Assembly: GCF_022201045.2 (NCBI RefSeq)
Contig: NC_068557.1
Coordinates: forward strand, 24,157,501-24,221,500
Length of the DNA stretch: 64,000 nt
Direction: 5' to 3'
Source of the DNA: Citrus sinensis
Taxonomy: Eukaryota > Streptophyta > Magnoliopsida > Sapindales > Rutaceae
In this document: positions 1-12,085 of the stretch, piece after piece
How positions within the stretch are numbered: position 1 is the first letter of the stretch
Layout of the letters: each line of letters starts with the position of its first letter
Position numbers and translations under genes: made by a program
Notes under the pieces: generated by a model
Databases searched by the model: none
The model's input: only the letters and a program-made list of their open reading frames with translations
Told to the model about the DNA's origin: nothing

Positions 1-58
1 AAAACTTGAGAAGACTATACCAAAAAAACCCTCAACAAAATAATGTTGCAGAAATGAT

Positions 59-721
59 TAGGGGTGGGCATCAACCCGCCCAACCCGTGAACCCGACCCA
101 ACCCGTGTGATATTTTACGGGTTGGGTTAAAAATTTTTAACCCAACCCAACCCGTCAACCCGTATATCCATATATAAATTTTGATATTTTATATAAAAAT
201 TAAAAAAATATAAATATGAAAACTTTGAAATGTTAGATTTGTTCTAAGGATTTTAATATTTGTATTTTTTTAGTTTATCTAATTAATTAATTTATTTTTG
301 TTCACTAATTAGTTAGACTATAACAATAGATTTTTTTCAAAAAAACAATCCAATCAACTTAACTCAACCGGTCAACCCATATGTGTGTAAAAATTATTAT
401 ATAAATTTTGATATTTCATATAAAAGTTAAAAAATATAAATATAAAAATTCTGAAATGTTGGATTTGTTCTAAAGATTTTAACATTTGTATTTTTGTATT
501 TTTAATTAATTAATTTATTTTTATTCACTATTTAATTAAACTATAAAAATAAATTTTTTTAAAAGTCCAACCCAACCCGACCCAACCCGCAGCTTTGCGG
601 GTTGGGTTGGGTTGGGTTGAGATATGTAATGGGTTGGGTTGGGTTGAGATATGTAATGGGTTGGGTTGGGTTGAAATTTTTCAACTCGCTCTACATGCTA
701 CCCGACCTGTGCCCACCCCTA
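59..721. mobile_element. hAT-like non-autonomous element, 8-bp target duplication
   Basis: A 663-bp element with ends TAGGGGTGGGCA and TGCCCACCCCTA, which form a 12-bp terminal inverted repeat. It is flanked by the 8-bp direct repeat GAAATGAT at 51-58 and 722-729. Subterminal regions are packed with CCCAACCCG / GGGTTGGG runs and the centre is AT-rich. The 8-bp duplication and TAGGG-type ends are the hAT signature. It has no coding capacity. Confidence 0.88.
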
Positions 722-1021
722 GAAATGATGAATAGAACAATTAAAGAGAGAGCGGTCAGGTGTATACTTTTTGATGCCAAGCTTTCTAAATCTTTCTAGA
801 CAGAGGCTATGCGTACTATAATTGACATGATTAACATTTCTCTTTTAACTCCATTAGATGGCGATGTACCTGAAAGAATTTGGACTGAGAAAGATGTTTC
901 TTATAAACAATTGTGAGTATTTAGTTGCAGAGCATATGTTCACATTCTTAAGGATGAAAGATCGAAACTTGATGATAAAGCTAAGGAATGCATTTTCTTA
1001 ATCTATGGGGATGAAAAATTT

Positions 1022-1270
1022 ATGTATATATTATGGGATCCAGTGGCAAGAAAACTAATCAGAAGTAAAGATGTTGTGTTTCTAGAAGATCAGATAGTTG
1101 GCAATGCAGAAAAGAGTGATGAGTCTCAATTATCTCCAAAGATTCCTATTATTCCAACTTCAGTTTCTCCATCTGTAGTTCATGATGATCATAGGGGAGT
1201 TGAAGATGATAATAATGATGGTCCAACAGAACCAGTTGAGCAAGCACCTCATAACCACCTGCACCACTAA
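1022..1270 (+). pseudogene. Copia polyprotein fragment, SH3-like segment after integrase
   Basis: An 82-codon open stretch. The segment WDPVARKLIRSKDVVFLED matches the conserved copia region just after the integrase core (usual form 'WD..trKl..SRDVvF.E'). It is followed by the acidic, low-complexity linker normally found before the reverse transcriptase. The frame closes at 1270 and resumes in a different frame before the RT, so this is a broken piece of polyprotein and not a gene. Confidence 0.85.
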
Positions 1271-1389
1271 TTGAGCCATAATTAATAAGACCAATTAGAT
1301 AACGACGACCTTCCACTAGATATCCTTCATATGAATATGTGATGTTTACTGATGGAGGAGAGCCATAATATTTTAAAGAAGCCATGTCT

Positions 1390-2105
1390 TACCAATATAA
1401 AAGTGAGTGGGTTAAAACTATGCAAGAGGAAATGAAATCCTTGAATGATAACCACACTTATGACTTAGTAAAGTTGCCTAAGGAAAATAGGGCACTGAAG
1501 AACAAATGAGTCTACAAGTTGAAGATTGAAAAAAATCACTACAGCGGTATAAGACTAAATTGGTTATGAAGGGCTTCGATTAAAAGAAATGTGTTGATTT
1601 TGAAGAAATATTTTCTTCTATAGTGAAGATGTCTTCTATTCAAGTTGTTATAGGATTAGCAGTTAGCTTGAACTTGGAGATTAAACAGCTTGATGTAAAG
1701 ACAACTTTCTTACACGGTGACTTAAAGGAGGAAATATATGTGGAGCAACCTGAATGGTTTATTGCCAAAAGAAAAAAAAAACTTGTGTGCAAGTTGAAGA
1801 AAATTTTGTATGGGTTTAAACAAGTACCAAGACAATGGTACAAGAAGTTTGATTTTTTAATGGAGAATCATGATTTTAGTAAGACTATGTGCGACCATTA
1901 TATTTTTGTGAGGAAGTTTGGTGATAATGATTTTATCATTCTTTTGATTTATGTGGATGACATGTTGATTATTTGTCAGGATCTTGGTAAGATTGATAAT
2001 CTGAAGAAAGTGCTTAGCAAGTTTTTTTCAATGAAGAACTTGGGACCGGCGAAACAGATTTTGGGCATGAAGATTTCCCGCGATATAAAATTTGTGAAGT
2101 TATGA
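1390..2105 (+). pseudogene. Copia reverse transcriptase domain (broken)
   Basis: RVT_2-type reverse transcriptase of a copia element. Visible landmarks are QLDVKTTFLHGDLKEEIYVE (first catalytic Asp region), a YGFKQ.PRQWYKKFD block and LLIYVDDMLI with the intact YVDD catalytic pair. The first part (about 1390-1620) is interrupted by stops; the block from 1623 is open for 160 codons. It ends in a stop after the GMKISRD-like segment, which is normally continuous with the connection and RNase H domains. Confidence 0.9.
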
Positions 2106-2243
2106 TTATCTCAAGAAGTATATGTTGAAAGGGTTTTTGAATGATTTAACATGAGTAAGGCAAAATCTGTTGGTTCTCCACTTATAAACCATTTCAAGCT
2201 TAGTTTCAAGCATTATCCTACAAGCAACAAAGAAAAGTAAGAG

Positions 2244-2890
2244 ATGAAAGGAGCTCTTTATGCTTCAGCAATTGGTTATTTGATGTACGCCATGATTTGT
2301 ACAAGACCAGATATTACTCATGCAGTTGGTGCAGTCAACCAATTTCTCTCCAATCTGGGCAAAGAGCATTGGACAACGGTGAAGTGGATTCTCAGATATC
2401 TCAGAGTCACTTCCAATACATGTTTATGTTTTGGTGGTGACAAATCTATGTTACAAGTGTACATGAATGCAGATATGGGAGGAGATGTTGATTCTAGAAA
2501 ATCCCTATAAGGATATTTGATCACCTTTGGAGGGGAGCATCCTTATGACAATCTAGACTTCAACAATGTGTTGCCTTGTCTACCACTGAAGCAAAATATA
2601 ATGCAATCACTAAAGGTTGCAAAGAAACCTTGTGGGTGAAGAATTTCCTACAAGAGTTGGTGTGAAGTAAGATAGCTATGTTGTATACTATGACAATTAG
2701 AGTGCCATTCACTTGGCAAAGAATTCGACATACCATTCAAAATTCAAGTACTTTGATGTGAGGTATCATTGGATATGAGACGTGCTTGAAAAGAAACAGT
2801 TGCAGCTTGAAAAGATTCACATAATAGAGAATGTGTCAGATGATGACAAAGTCATTACCCAAGAAAAAGTTGAAAAGTTGTATACAGAGA
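2244..2890 (+). pseudogene. Copia RNase H domain (broken)
   Basis: Continuation of the copia polyprotein: YASAIGYLMYAMICTRPDI, typical of the copia segment leading into RNase H, then WTTVKWILRYL and a 'Y.NADMGGD.DSRKSL' stretch that corresponds to the usual 'y.DAD.agd..dRrST'. A stop at about 2508 and frameshifts after it disable the domain. The tail runs to about 2890, 40 bases before the purine tract and LTR. Confidence 0.87.
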
Positions 2891-2932
2891 TCGGGCTTGG
2901 TGGTGCCCCCATATGATCTGGAGGGGGAGATT

Positions 2933-3566
2933 TGTTGAATTCATCTCATTTGGGTGGCCTAAGCCCAAATTTCATTAATTTGAGTATTTAAATAATTAAA
3001 GAAAGATTGAGGGGTTAAGTGAAGTTTTATAATAAAATTAGGTTTTAGAAAACATGGTTGGATCTAAAGAAGAGAAAGCGGAGGTGGCAGCAAGTTTCAC
3101 TATCGCAAAAGGACGGGAGAGAGGGAGAGAAAGACAGTGGGAATTCTTAGTTTTGAGAATAAGAATTTCAATCTTTAATTGAAAGATCAGAATGTGAAAT
3201 TAATTCTGATTTCTTCTAAATTTTGAGGGTAAGTTCCTGACATCGCCTTCTACAATCTTACTAGTCTTAATTTTTATTTTATCTTCTCGTTGATTGTTAT
3301 TTGAGATACTCACCTATTAGAGAGATAATTATTATACTGTTACTGTGAGCTAAAAATATTGAGATTCTTGATGTTATTAGCCTCTAATATTATTTAGAGA
3401 AAAATTTGTGTTGTAATATCATTAATATAGTGAAAGATTATATCAGATTATGGTCCTGTAATTTTTTCCGCTTTGGATTTTTCACGTAAATTTTTTGTCT
3501 CTTATAGTTGATTCGCTGCTCTGGATTATGTTGGTTTATTTTCTACTTATTTATTTGTATTACACA
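2933..3566 (+). repeat. Right-hand (3') LTR of the copia remnant, end approximate
   Basis: It begins TGTTGAATTC directly after a polypurine tract, as expected for a 3' LTR. The interior contains purine-rich leader-like sequence and T-rich sequence in the 3' half. With no second LTR in the window the exact right end cannot be fixed; a CA near 3566 is the most plausible end. Confidence 0.6.
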
Positions 3567-4597
3567 ACCTATTTTAATCACTAAAAGAGAAAAAAAAAAT
3601 TGTTTTCGTTTAATTTGTAGCTGTTTGTGTCAGTCTCTTTCTCAACAAAAAGAAACAAAATATGCAGGGAAGATTTATGGGGTGATCGATGTTTGTTTAG
3701 GGGATTTGAACCGCGAGGGTTTTGCTTGGTTGAGACAGAGCAAAGAGCACAACAGATTTATTGGACTCTAAATTGTCCACGTGGGCGGTCTAAAGCAATT
3801 ATAATTTTCTTGCTGTAGAAGAAAATGGGCAAAATAGTTCTTTTAATTAAAAAATCAAAATTATATGCTTTGACTTGTAACAGCGATGTAAAGATTCAAA
3901 TTTTATAATCTAGACTATGAGGTAACTTGGGTTCTGAAGTCACGGCCATCCCATAAATGTATATTCATGAACTTTTTTAGGCTTTAAAACAATGAAATTT
4001 GACCAAGATATTACAAAATTCGTGAACAAAGGCAACAAATTTTGTTTCTTATCGCGAATTTTAGCATGACATGGTATAAAAGCCTACTACATGCACATGG
4101 AGTTTCTAGAATCTTTTGCGTAACGTTTTGACAGCATTGAACAAGTTTTTCATCATCAAAACGTATTTTTAGAGCAAACAGTTTTTGGAATGTCGTAAAG
4201 AAGACTGCGGAAGGACCAGAAGGTTCCAAAGTTTAAAGTTGGACTAGCAAGTTTTATCCTATAGGGTCCTCAGTGTTTGAAAATAAAATATTAGAAACAA
4301 AACCGTGACGACCATAAAAACAGGATGAAAATGGCATGCCAGTTCCACCCAAAATCTTCTTTGCGAAGGGACGGTTTAAAATGGCCGCGCCAGCACTTGT
4401 GTCTGCATCAAAATTTTCACCAGGTAGGCCATAAAAAAGATCATGCAATGTATCAGAAGAAAAAGAAGAGAAGTAAACTCATCAACATAACATGAAAAAC
4501 TATAAAATAGTGAACGCAGGAACTTGATAAATGTTGCCGTCTCCAATTTTACATTTAATGACATAGACACGTGCAAAACTCAAACTCCTCAAATCCT
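3567..4597. other. Intergenic; 3' flank of the dynein light chain gene
   Basis: I see no gene here. The stretch next to 4598 should contain the 3' UTR of the minus-strand dynein light chain gene. Short open frames at 3508-3818 and 4011-4576 have no recognisable domain and no plant-like codon pattern. Confidence 0.5.
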
Positions 4598-6652
4598 TCA
4601 ATGGTCTAAAGGCTCAACAGCCGTCTTAAAGAGGAGGATATAAACCTTGTCAATTGAAAAATACAAGAAGCCTCCAAGGGAATGCGTGACATAGGATCCG
4701 AAGCTAGTTCCTACAATGCAGTGCCAAGCCGGACCATATGAAGAGTCAAATTCCTGCAATTGAACAAAAATGCATCATGTACTGTCCATGTATAAAGCAC
4801 GATAAAAAGAAAATAATCATTCTGAATAATGTTAGAGAAGGACATTTCTGCATAGGAGGCAATATCTTTATTGCCTAATTTTATTTGTCAAAAGCTAAAA
4901 CTGATAAATGAGACAAGCTCTGCTTCATCCGGCAGGTGTTTTCAGCAGTCACCTGAGCATGGGGTGAAGAAGAGTAAACAATTCTTGTCTCTGTCTGTCT
5001 CCAAGTTTTGATCAAGTTCTAATTTACGTCAGTACAATATCAGCTGCAATTCCAACCTATTGAGCATATAACATAACAAGCAACATTGTATGAACCTAGC
5101 AAAGTTAGATGTGGAGAAGTCCAAAGATAATTGTCCAGAATCAAAATTTCCATCACTTGAAGCACCACTGTCGTAAAGGTAATGGTAATGGTTCCTACCC
5201 ATATTCATAAATGTCGTCTAGAGCTCTGAAGCAAAATTAACTCAGGTTTCACAAAGATGCTAATGGATGCAACCATCTGCTCTTATTGCACCCAACACTA
5301 TCAGCACAAAATTATGTCAATAAGAAATAAACTCTTAACTTTATGGCAAAGCCTAATAGCCTATAGGTGAGGATAAAACATATCAAATTCCAAAATTTTG
5401 TCTTCAGCTATAAATCGTGCCAAATTTACTAGCAAAGGAAGCAATTTATGCCAATCCCATAAAACATTTCATATAAAAACAGAGCAAGTGGGCAAAAAAA
5501 AATTACTGCAAGTGGCAGGACGATATCACTCTTAAATTATGGATATAGATAAAACTTGGGAAGCCTATGAAGAATAATCTTTGGAAAAGGATTTGAAGAG
5601 AATTTTTAATATCATAGGTGACAAAGGTAAATTTGAATTACAGTAAAGGGGGAAAATACCTTCTGACTGTGGTTTAATAGTGCATTTAGGAAAGCTTGTG
5701 AGCTGCCAAAAGTGCTTCCAAATGACCAAAATTACAATTTTCTTCCATTAGTATCGGTTGATTGAAATAAATAAAACATTTTGCTGAAATAAATAAAGAA
5801 TTCTATTGCCTCACAGAGAAGCCTATAGATGTGCTTTTGAGCAAAGCTGCTTTTGGTCAAAAGCACTCTCGAATTTTAGCGCTCCTGAGTGCATCTTAAC
5901 CAACAACATCCAGCATCTCCAGGAAACTGTACCAACCACAATTGTGCTTCCCTTCTTTAACCAAGGAACTACGCAATTAGCATCTCAATTCCTAAATAAC
6001 CTTCACCATGAACTCTCAAAATTAAGATATTCTATCTCAGACCACAAAGTGAACATAAACAACCCAGATAAATCTAGAGAAATATTACAAGTACACATTA
6101 CCTAACGTTGAATATGAACTCAAAAAAAAAAAAAAACTGAATATAACACACACAGAAAGGATTGGAACATTGTGCCGAAGCCTGGACATACATTCAACTG
6201 TACCACCACTAAAAAAGAATATAAATTAATAAAAAATTAAAAAAAAACCTGTTTAACCTTGTTCTACACACAACTCAGAACAGAGAATAAAAGTACAAAA
6301 TCAAACAGCAGAAAACAAATATGAAAAATTTACTCCATGCCCATAACTCTAAACAATCTTAAATCTATAAGAACCAATAAAATAATCAAAGATCAAATTC
6401 ATAAAAACCAAGTAAACATTTTACCTTCTTAAGGGCAAGAGCTAGACGTTTACTGTCAAGCTTGCCAGGCATGGAATCAAGCTGGTCACGGGCACATTTA
6501 AATGCTTTGTTTTGTAAAGGGAGTGGCATATCAGAGGCTCTAACACGAACATTAAGCTGATCATTTTGTTCTTGCTGCTCTTTGGCTTTCTTCTTCTGTA
6601 TCAAGCTGTTCAAAAACTTGCTCCTTCTCTCCAACTCCTCTGCAGCCTCCAT
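4598..6652 (-). CDS. Dynein light chain (LC8/DYNLL family), two exons
   Basis: Exon 1 is 6652-6425, exon 2 is 4753-4598, with a 1,671-bp GT-AG intron. The protein is 127 aa. The first ~45 residues are charged and Lys/Glu/Gln-rich, a plant-type N-terminal extension. The LC8 domain follows: [20 protein letters not shown] and [13 protein letters not shown] in exon 1, then [31 protein letters not shown] and the C-terminal [14 protein letters not shown] strand in exon 2. These are the dimer and peptide-binding groove segments of LC8. The junction KK|EFD keeps the frame exactly. I take ATG at 6652 (context AAAATGG); the open frame runs four codons further upstream but only reaches a TTG. Land plants lack dynein motors, so the family is seen as a general dimerising hub protein; the partner here is unknown. 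Nothing suggests decay. Confidence 0.93.
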
Positions 6653-8534
6653 TTTCGAAAGCAAAATCTTCTCACTCTCTCATCACTTCAAAGCTAAAAC
6701 AAAAAGCTCCTCCTCGTCCTTGTTCAATACTCCAAAACAGCAGTTACTGTATGATGTGTTTGAGATAAGGCCTAAGAGAAGGAAAAACGAAAAAGGAACA
6801 AAAGAAAAGTTCCAATAGAGAGGTAACAAAAGCTCTCCCTTGTAGTAACATCGGTTATGCAAGGTATTATAATAAACTAGTAACCATAATTTCTGTTTGG
6901 AGTAATAACATCGAGATACCTACTTTTTAATAAAATCACAAGCTAGGAAATAGTTTTCATTTTCTTCATATGGGTACCTGCCAGTGTCAGTGCCTAGTGC
7001 CTACACCTCCTTAGACTGATTTTGACCGTTATGCTCCTTAATCCTAATGGCTTGATTTTGATTTTACTAAAATTTAGGAATTCAAATGTTATTAGCCCAT
7101 CACTGTTTGCAAGTCGAACGAGGTTTTGGTTTCTTTTAATGGGAGGTTTTGAGCGTACCAACGAGGTCAGTGTATGTGTTGGGTTAGGCGCAGGGGAGAC
7201 AAAATTGCCGACCAAAAACAAAAGCGAAATTCCTGAATTTGCTTTGCTGGGTCCCAATTTAATGCTAGATCAAGAATCATGATCATCCATCTTTGTTAGG
7301 CTGATGATGATTGCTAATTAAATTTATTATGAATGTGAAGACTCATACCTTACGTTTGAACTGTATTACTGTAATGGCAGCTGAGCTTTGACTGCTTTTG
7401 TATGTGGAGGTGGGCATTATCACGCTTATAGCGAGCTTCTTATGCCAAACGCGTTGCAAACTTACAAACACTATCGCTTATTAATATTGGAGTCTTTTTA
7501 AATTGAGATTAAACAGTTGTAAATAAAAAGTTACAGTATTAAATTATTTGACAAATATTAATTGTTATAGATTAAAAGTTAAGTTAACTTAATTTTAGAT
7601 TTACATAATAAAAAAATTACTATATTTTTACTGATTATGTTGAAATTATTTTTAAAAATTATATTTACTGCAGAATATTAACTTTTATTTCATAATTATA
7701 ATTTTTTTTATAGTAATATAACTTAAAAGTTAAAATATCTCAATATGAAAACAGATCTTAGTTTTCGAGCTATATAGTTCGTGGTTATCAATCACATTGT
7801 TGATACAATATATTTTTTAATATATTTATTTTATATACATCAAATTTAGTCAAAATTAATTAAATTGATGGAATTGAAGGATTATGCTTTATGAATACCT
7901 CAAAACAACCTCCCCCCACCAAAAAAAAAAAGAAGAGGCCAAAAGTAACCTGCATTTGATTGAAATGTTGGGCCAACGACTAACCCCGTGACCAGTGCTA
8001 CGATTTATTTCGGGTTGGACTTTGGAAATGGGTAGGTCCAGTTGGATGTTAGAAATTCGCTAGCCCCCACTTTGAGTGAAAAAGACCATAGGGCCTACTT
8101 ACATAGTTACATTTTCAGGACAAACAGCCGCTAATTTCGCAGAAAGGAACGCATGGGCCCCGTGTAAACTCATTAAAAATATTTTGCAAGCTGTTCGGTG
8201 GTCCGGTCTTTTGTTCCTCTTCGTCCCTTTTGTCTGGGAAGTCCTGTTGTTTTCCATTTTCTGTTCAGAAATCAATGCTTTTTCTTTTCTTTTTTTCGTC
8301 TTAAAGAAAAAAAAAGCGTAGAAATCTATGGTTAAATAAAAAACAGAAAAGATTATTATTCGAGTAAAATTAAGTATTAGTTCCAAACTTTTTATAATAA
8401 GCGGTATGTAATTTTATATACTGGGAGACGAATCATCATGATTTGTTAAATTAATGCATAAATGCCAAAATCCTTTGGAATGAAAAATTGCTATGGTAGG
8501 ATTTTCATGAAACTGTACAATGAATTTTTAATGA
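6653..8534. other. Intergenic, promoter side of the dynein light chain gene
   Basis: Contains the 5' flank of the minus-strand dynein gene (first ~200 bases, C/T-rich on the plus strand, consistent with a 5' UTR) followed by AT-rich DNA. Small open frames at 7000-7280 and 8076-8386 have no recognisable domain. No element boundary could be established. Confidence 0.5.
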
Positions 8535-8539
8535 TTTTC

Positions 8540-9026
8540 TGTTCGGAAATTGATGGGTGTAGCAGACACGCATTTAAAGTAAAATTGAGAAATAATGAGA
8601 CATAATAGAATTATACAGGAACACTAAGAAATTACGTGGTTCGGTTTTTAGCCTACGTTCACAGGCGAAGACAGAAGAAAAATATTTCACTAGTACAATG
8701 AGGATTACAAGTATTATAATATTTTAGCTCACTACCCAGAACCCTAATACACTCAATCTCTCAAATCACTAAAATAAGAGTTTAAAACTCTAACACTCTC
8801 AACTCTCAATTCTTTTCACAAATGAATTAGAGAGCTCTAAGATCTTGGATGAATGAAACGAAATGAAGAGCTCCCTTTTATAGCCAAATATTGGCTATTA
8901 TTTTTTTTCTTTCAATTATGGATGGCACAATTTTTTTTCAATATGGTTGGTGCTGCCCTTAGCAAACGTAAAAAAAAGATGTGAAATTCTTGCTCTTCTA
9001 GAAAGAGTGGCCCACCTCATTTGACA
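8540..9026 (-). repeat. 3' LTR of the copia element
   Basis: A 487-bp LTR, TG...CA, aligning along its length with 16573-17069 with scattered substitutions. The inner side is next to the polypurine tract on the minus strand. The target duplication TTTTC lies at 8535-8539. Confidence 0.94.
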
Positions 9027-9102
9027 TTCTCCTACTTAGAGATTAGATTGAGGACCAATCAATCTCCACACCATCCTTTCTACTTCGTCATAATCATGTT
9101 GC

Positions 9103-9447
9103 CTACGTTTCTGCTAGGCCACAAGAGGATCTACTCCAGATAAACTTGTCAGTATTGATTGGTTTGGTCAAAACATCTGCTAGGTTCTCCTTTGTATGGA
9201 TTTTCTGTAAATCTACACTTCCGTCTTTCACTACTTCTCGAACGAAGTGATAATGAACTCCTATATGCTTTGTCCTGGAATAAAAGGTTGGATTTCTTGC
9301 AATATGCAAGGCACTCTGACTGTCATAATACATAGAGATTTTCTCTTGTTTGTGTCCGAGCTCCTCCAATAACCTTTGTATCAAGATAGCTTTCTTGCAA
9401 GCTTGTGTAGCTGTCATGTATTCTGCTTCTATTGTAGATATAGTCAT
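9103..9447 (-). pseudogene. Copia RNase H C-terminal fragment
   Basis: Open for 114 codons. STIEAEYMTATQACKKAI is the canonical copia RNase H 'ST.EAEY.A...a.kEa.w' block, and the downstream H.....FVREVV....D..KI.TKENLADVLTKP block closes the polyprotein. An upstream stop separates it from the rest of the domain. Confidence 0.9.
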
Positions 9448-9675
9448 AACGGTCTGCAGTTTTGAAACCTAGCTTAAAGCTCCTCCTGCAAGTGTAAACA
9501 CATAGCCAGTAGTGAATTTTCTTTTATCAAGGTCTCCTGCAAAATCTAAATCCACATAGCCCCTGACAGTAAACTCTGATCCTCCATAACATAATGCAAC
9601 ATCTGAGGTTCCTCTGATATATCTCAAAATCCTCTTCACAGCTATCTAATGCCCTCCACTAGGATTTGCCATGTA

Positions 9676-9894
9676 TCAATTGACTGCTCCCACTGCTTGT
9701 GCAATGTCTGGTCTTGTACAAATCATAGCGAATATCAAACTTCTCATTGCTGATGCATACGGTACTCGAGACATCTCATTCCTCTCTGCTTCATTGCTAG
9801 GACACATACTTGAGGATAATTTGAAATTAACAGAAAGTGGGGTAGAAATTGGCTTACAATCTTGTATGTTGAAGCGACGCAAGATTTTCTTCAA
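9676..9894 (-). pseudogene. Copia RT/RNase H connection fragment
   Basis: 72 codons including PISTPLSVNFKLS and VPYASAMRSLIFAMICTRPD, the usual copia connection segment ahead of RNase H. It is separated by stops from the pieces on either side. Confidence 0.88.
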
Positions 9895-9912
9895 GTAATT
9901 CTTCTGTGAAAG

Positions 9913-10155
9913 TCAAATCTTTATATTATTTTTGTCTCGGTGAATTTGCATCTCTAGAATCTTGTTTGCTGGTCCCAAGTCCTTCATTTCAAACTCCCTA
10001 GCCAATTGTGTCTTCAATTCTTGTTCTTGAACTTTGTTGGGGCCTGCTACTAACATTTCGTCTACATACAATAGTAAAATGATGAAATCATTATCTTCAA
10101 ACTTCTTGTAATATGCACAATGGTTTGAACTGAGTCTGTTGTATCCAAGACTCAT
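9913..10155 (-). pseudogene. Copia reverse transcriptase C-terminal part, YVDE at active site
   Basis: Contains IILLLYVDEMLVAG where copia RTs have YVDD. The second catalytic aspartate is changed to glutamate (codon GAA), which should abolish or cripple polymerisation. The upstream half of the RT (11711-12004) is split from this part by the 1.5-kb hAT-like insertion at 10234-11751. Confidence 0.9.
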
Positions 10156-10233
10156 GATGAAGGAATCAAATCTCTTATACCAACACTTCGGCGCCTATTT
10201 GAGATCGTGTAGAGATTTGTTCAACCTGCAAAC

Positions 10234-11751
10234 TACGGGTGGGCAAAAATAGTTGATTAATAAAAAACTGAATTAGTAATATAGAGAAAATAGTAAAACC
10301 AGTCGGTTCGGTTTTCGGTTTTAAAAAAAAAATCGAAAAACCGAAGCGAGTATTAAATAAACCGAATAATATAATCCCTAAACCTAAAGTGAGTAAATTG
10401 ATCTTCACTTCAGCCACTGAACTCGTGACCTTCAGCCCCTGAACTCATCGCTGCTCGTGCTCGCGCTCGTCGCTACTGCTACCGCTGCTCGTGCTCGTGC
10501 TCGTCGCTGCTGCTGCCGCTGCTCGTCGCTGCTGCTGCCGCTGCCGCTGCTCGTCGCTGCTGCTGCCGCTGCTCGTCGCTGCTGCTGCCGCTGCCGCTGC
10601 TCGTCGCTGCTGCTGCCGCTGTCGCTGCTCGTCGCTGCTCGTCGCTGCTGCTGCCGCTGTCGCTGCTCGTCGCTGCTGCTGCCGCTGCTCGTTGCTCTCG
10701 CTGCTGCTGCTACTCGCTGCTCTCGCTGCTGCTGCTGCTAGCGCTCGTCGCTACTGCTGCCGCTGCTCGCTGCTCTTGCTGCTGCTGCTGCAGCCTGCCG
10801 CTGCTGCTGCTCGTCGCCGAGTGATCTCCACAAAGCTACAACTTGTGAGTTTGCTATTACTTGGATTTTAATGGTTGGATTTTAATGGTTTCACATGATG
10901 ATGTGCTCATGCCGAGAGTAAAAACAGTAAAACTTGAAACAAAGTTTAACGTTGTTGGACTTGTGAGTGTTTGCTGTTGGAGTAGATTTAGATGAGCCGA
11001 GTTGGTTAGCTTCATAGCTTTTCAATAATTTGCTTTGATTATTGTGTAATATATGATAATTTTGTGACAATGGTGGTTTATATATGTGATTAAAAGCTAA
11101 ACTAGTGGATTTGTAAGTATGCACTCGGCAAAGCATTTGGGCAGGTATTTTCATCTTTTCGTTATCACATTCCTCTAATCAATTAGCGTTAATAATAAAA
11201 AATGATTAATAACGTAAATGGAGGGACTTGGGCTCAAATCTCTAAATTAAGCTCGTGATCATTAATATAAGCAAACTACAAGTAGTCTATCTTGATCAAC
11301 GTTTTCAACTCTTCCAGGACTGTCCCACTTCCAAAATTTTTTATTCAAACAATTATTGAAAGCTCATTTCTATATAATATTTCAACAAGAACAAGCAGAG
11401 GAGTAATTGGGATTATGATTTATTTTGATTTGAACTTGTTATTTGAACATGTTATGTGTTATTGAACATTGTTTGAGACATATTTTTATTTTTTGTTTGT
11501 TAATTTTTTATGTTTGTTGTAGATTTATTAATTTAAGGTTTTAAATTTAAAAAAGCCCAAAATAGGCCCAATAGGCCCATAATCAAAATAATCGAACCGA
11601 ACCGAACCGAATCGAATTATTTCAATTAATCGAGTATTTGATTATTTCGGTAATTTGATCAATTGCGATTATGATTTTAAAATAATCGTAATCGAACGAT
11701 TATGAAAAATTTAGTAAAAAACCGAACGGAACCGAACCGCGCCCACCCCTA
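10234..11751. mobile_element. hAT-like element with GC-rich CTG/CTC repeat block
   Basis: 1,518 bp with ends TACGGGTGGGCA and CGCCCACCCCTA, flanked by the 8-bp repeat CTGCAAAC (10226-10233 and 11752-11759). It splits the RT of the surrounding copia element. Subterminal stretches repeat CGGTTCGGTT / CGAACCGAAC. Near the left end is a very GC-rich block (10443-10830), then GTGAGT at about 10845, which could be the donor of a first intron. No transposase is recognisable. It may be an internally deleted copy of a larger element that kept its 5' exon. Confidence 0.85.
10443..10830. repeat. Imperfect (GCT)n / CTGCTGCCGCTG-type trinucleotide array
   Basis: About 390 bp built almost only from GCT, CTC, CGT and CCG triplets, with a higher-order unit near GCTCGTCGCTGCTGCTGCC. 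It opens long low-complexity frames (Ala/Arg/Cys/Leu runs) in all three plus-strand frames. It is far richer in G+C than anything nearby. Confidence 0.9.
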
Positions 11752-12004
11752 CTGCAAACCAAGTTTTCCTTTCTATTTTTGCAGAACCTTCTGGTTGGAG
11801 CATATAAATTTCATCTTCAAGTTCTCCATGAAGAAATGCAGTTTTCACATCTAACTGCTCTAAATGTAGGTCAAATGTAGCACACATTGCCAAGACTACT
11901 TTAACTGTTGTGAATCGAATCTCCAAAGAAAATATTTCGTTGAAGTCAATACTTTCTTTCTGAGCATATCCTTTCACTATCAATCTTGCACGATATCGCT
12001 CCAC
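11711..12004 (-). pseudogene. Copia reverse transcriptase N-terminal part
   Basis: Encodes RYRARLIVKGYAQKESIDF and LEQLDVKTAFLHGELEDEIY, the beginning of the copia RT with the first catalytic Asp region. The frame runs out into the hAT element at 11751. Confidence 0.9.
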
Positions 12005-12085
12005 TTGATCATTGCCATCATGTTTGATCTTGTAGACCCATTTGTTACTAATGGCTTTTCTTTCATGTGGTAGTGGTACAAGTTT

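Larger units (their letters stand above)
1..3566 (+). mobile_element. Degenerate Ty1/copia retrotransposon, left part outside window
   Basis: Remnant of a copia-class LTR retrotransposon. From left to right it shows the end of integrase and the SH3-like post-integrase segment (about 730-1270), reverse transcriptase (about 1390-2105, with the catalytic YVDD at about 1950), RNase H (about 2244-2890), a purine-rich tract (GGAGGGGGAGA, about 2920-2930) and then an LTR that begins TGTTGAATTC at 2933. The order integrase-RT-RNase H is the copia order. Several in-frame stops and frame changes (for example near 1270, 2105 and 2508) make it inactive. The 5' LTR and gag lie beyond the window edge. A hAT-like element interrupts it at 59-721. 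Confidence 0.9.

Noticed and set aside
590-700. GGGTTGGGTTGGGTT runs looked like telomere repeats
   Set aside because: The unit is not TTTAGGG and the runs lie inside a delimited hAT-like element, as subterminal repeats.
8076-8386. Overlapping 81- and 95-codon frames
   Set aside because: No similarity recognised and low-complexity Lys/Phe-rich ends; treated as chance.
10457-10871. Long open frames in the triplet array (94 and 126 codons)
   Set aside because: All three frames are open because of the simple triplet composition; no domain or plausible protein.
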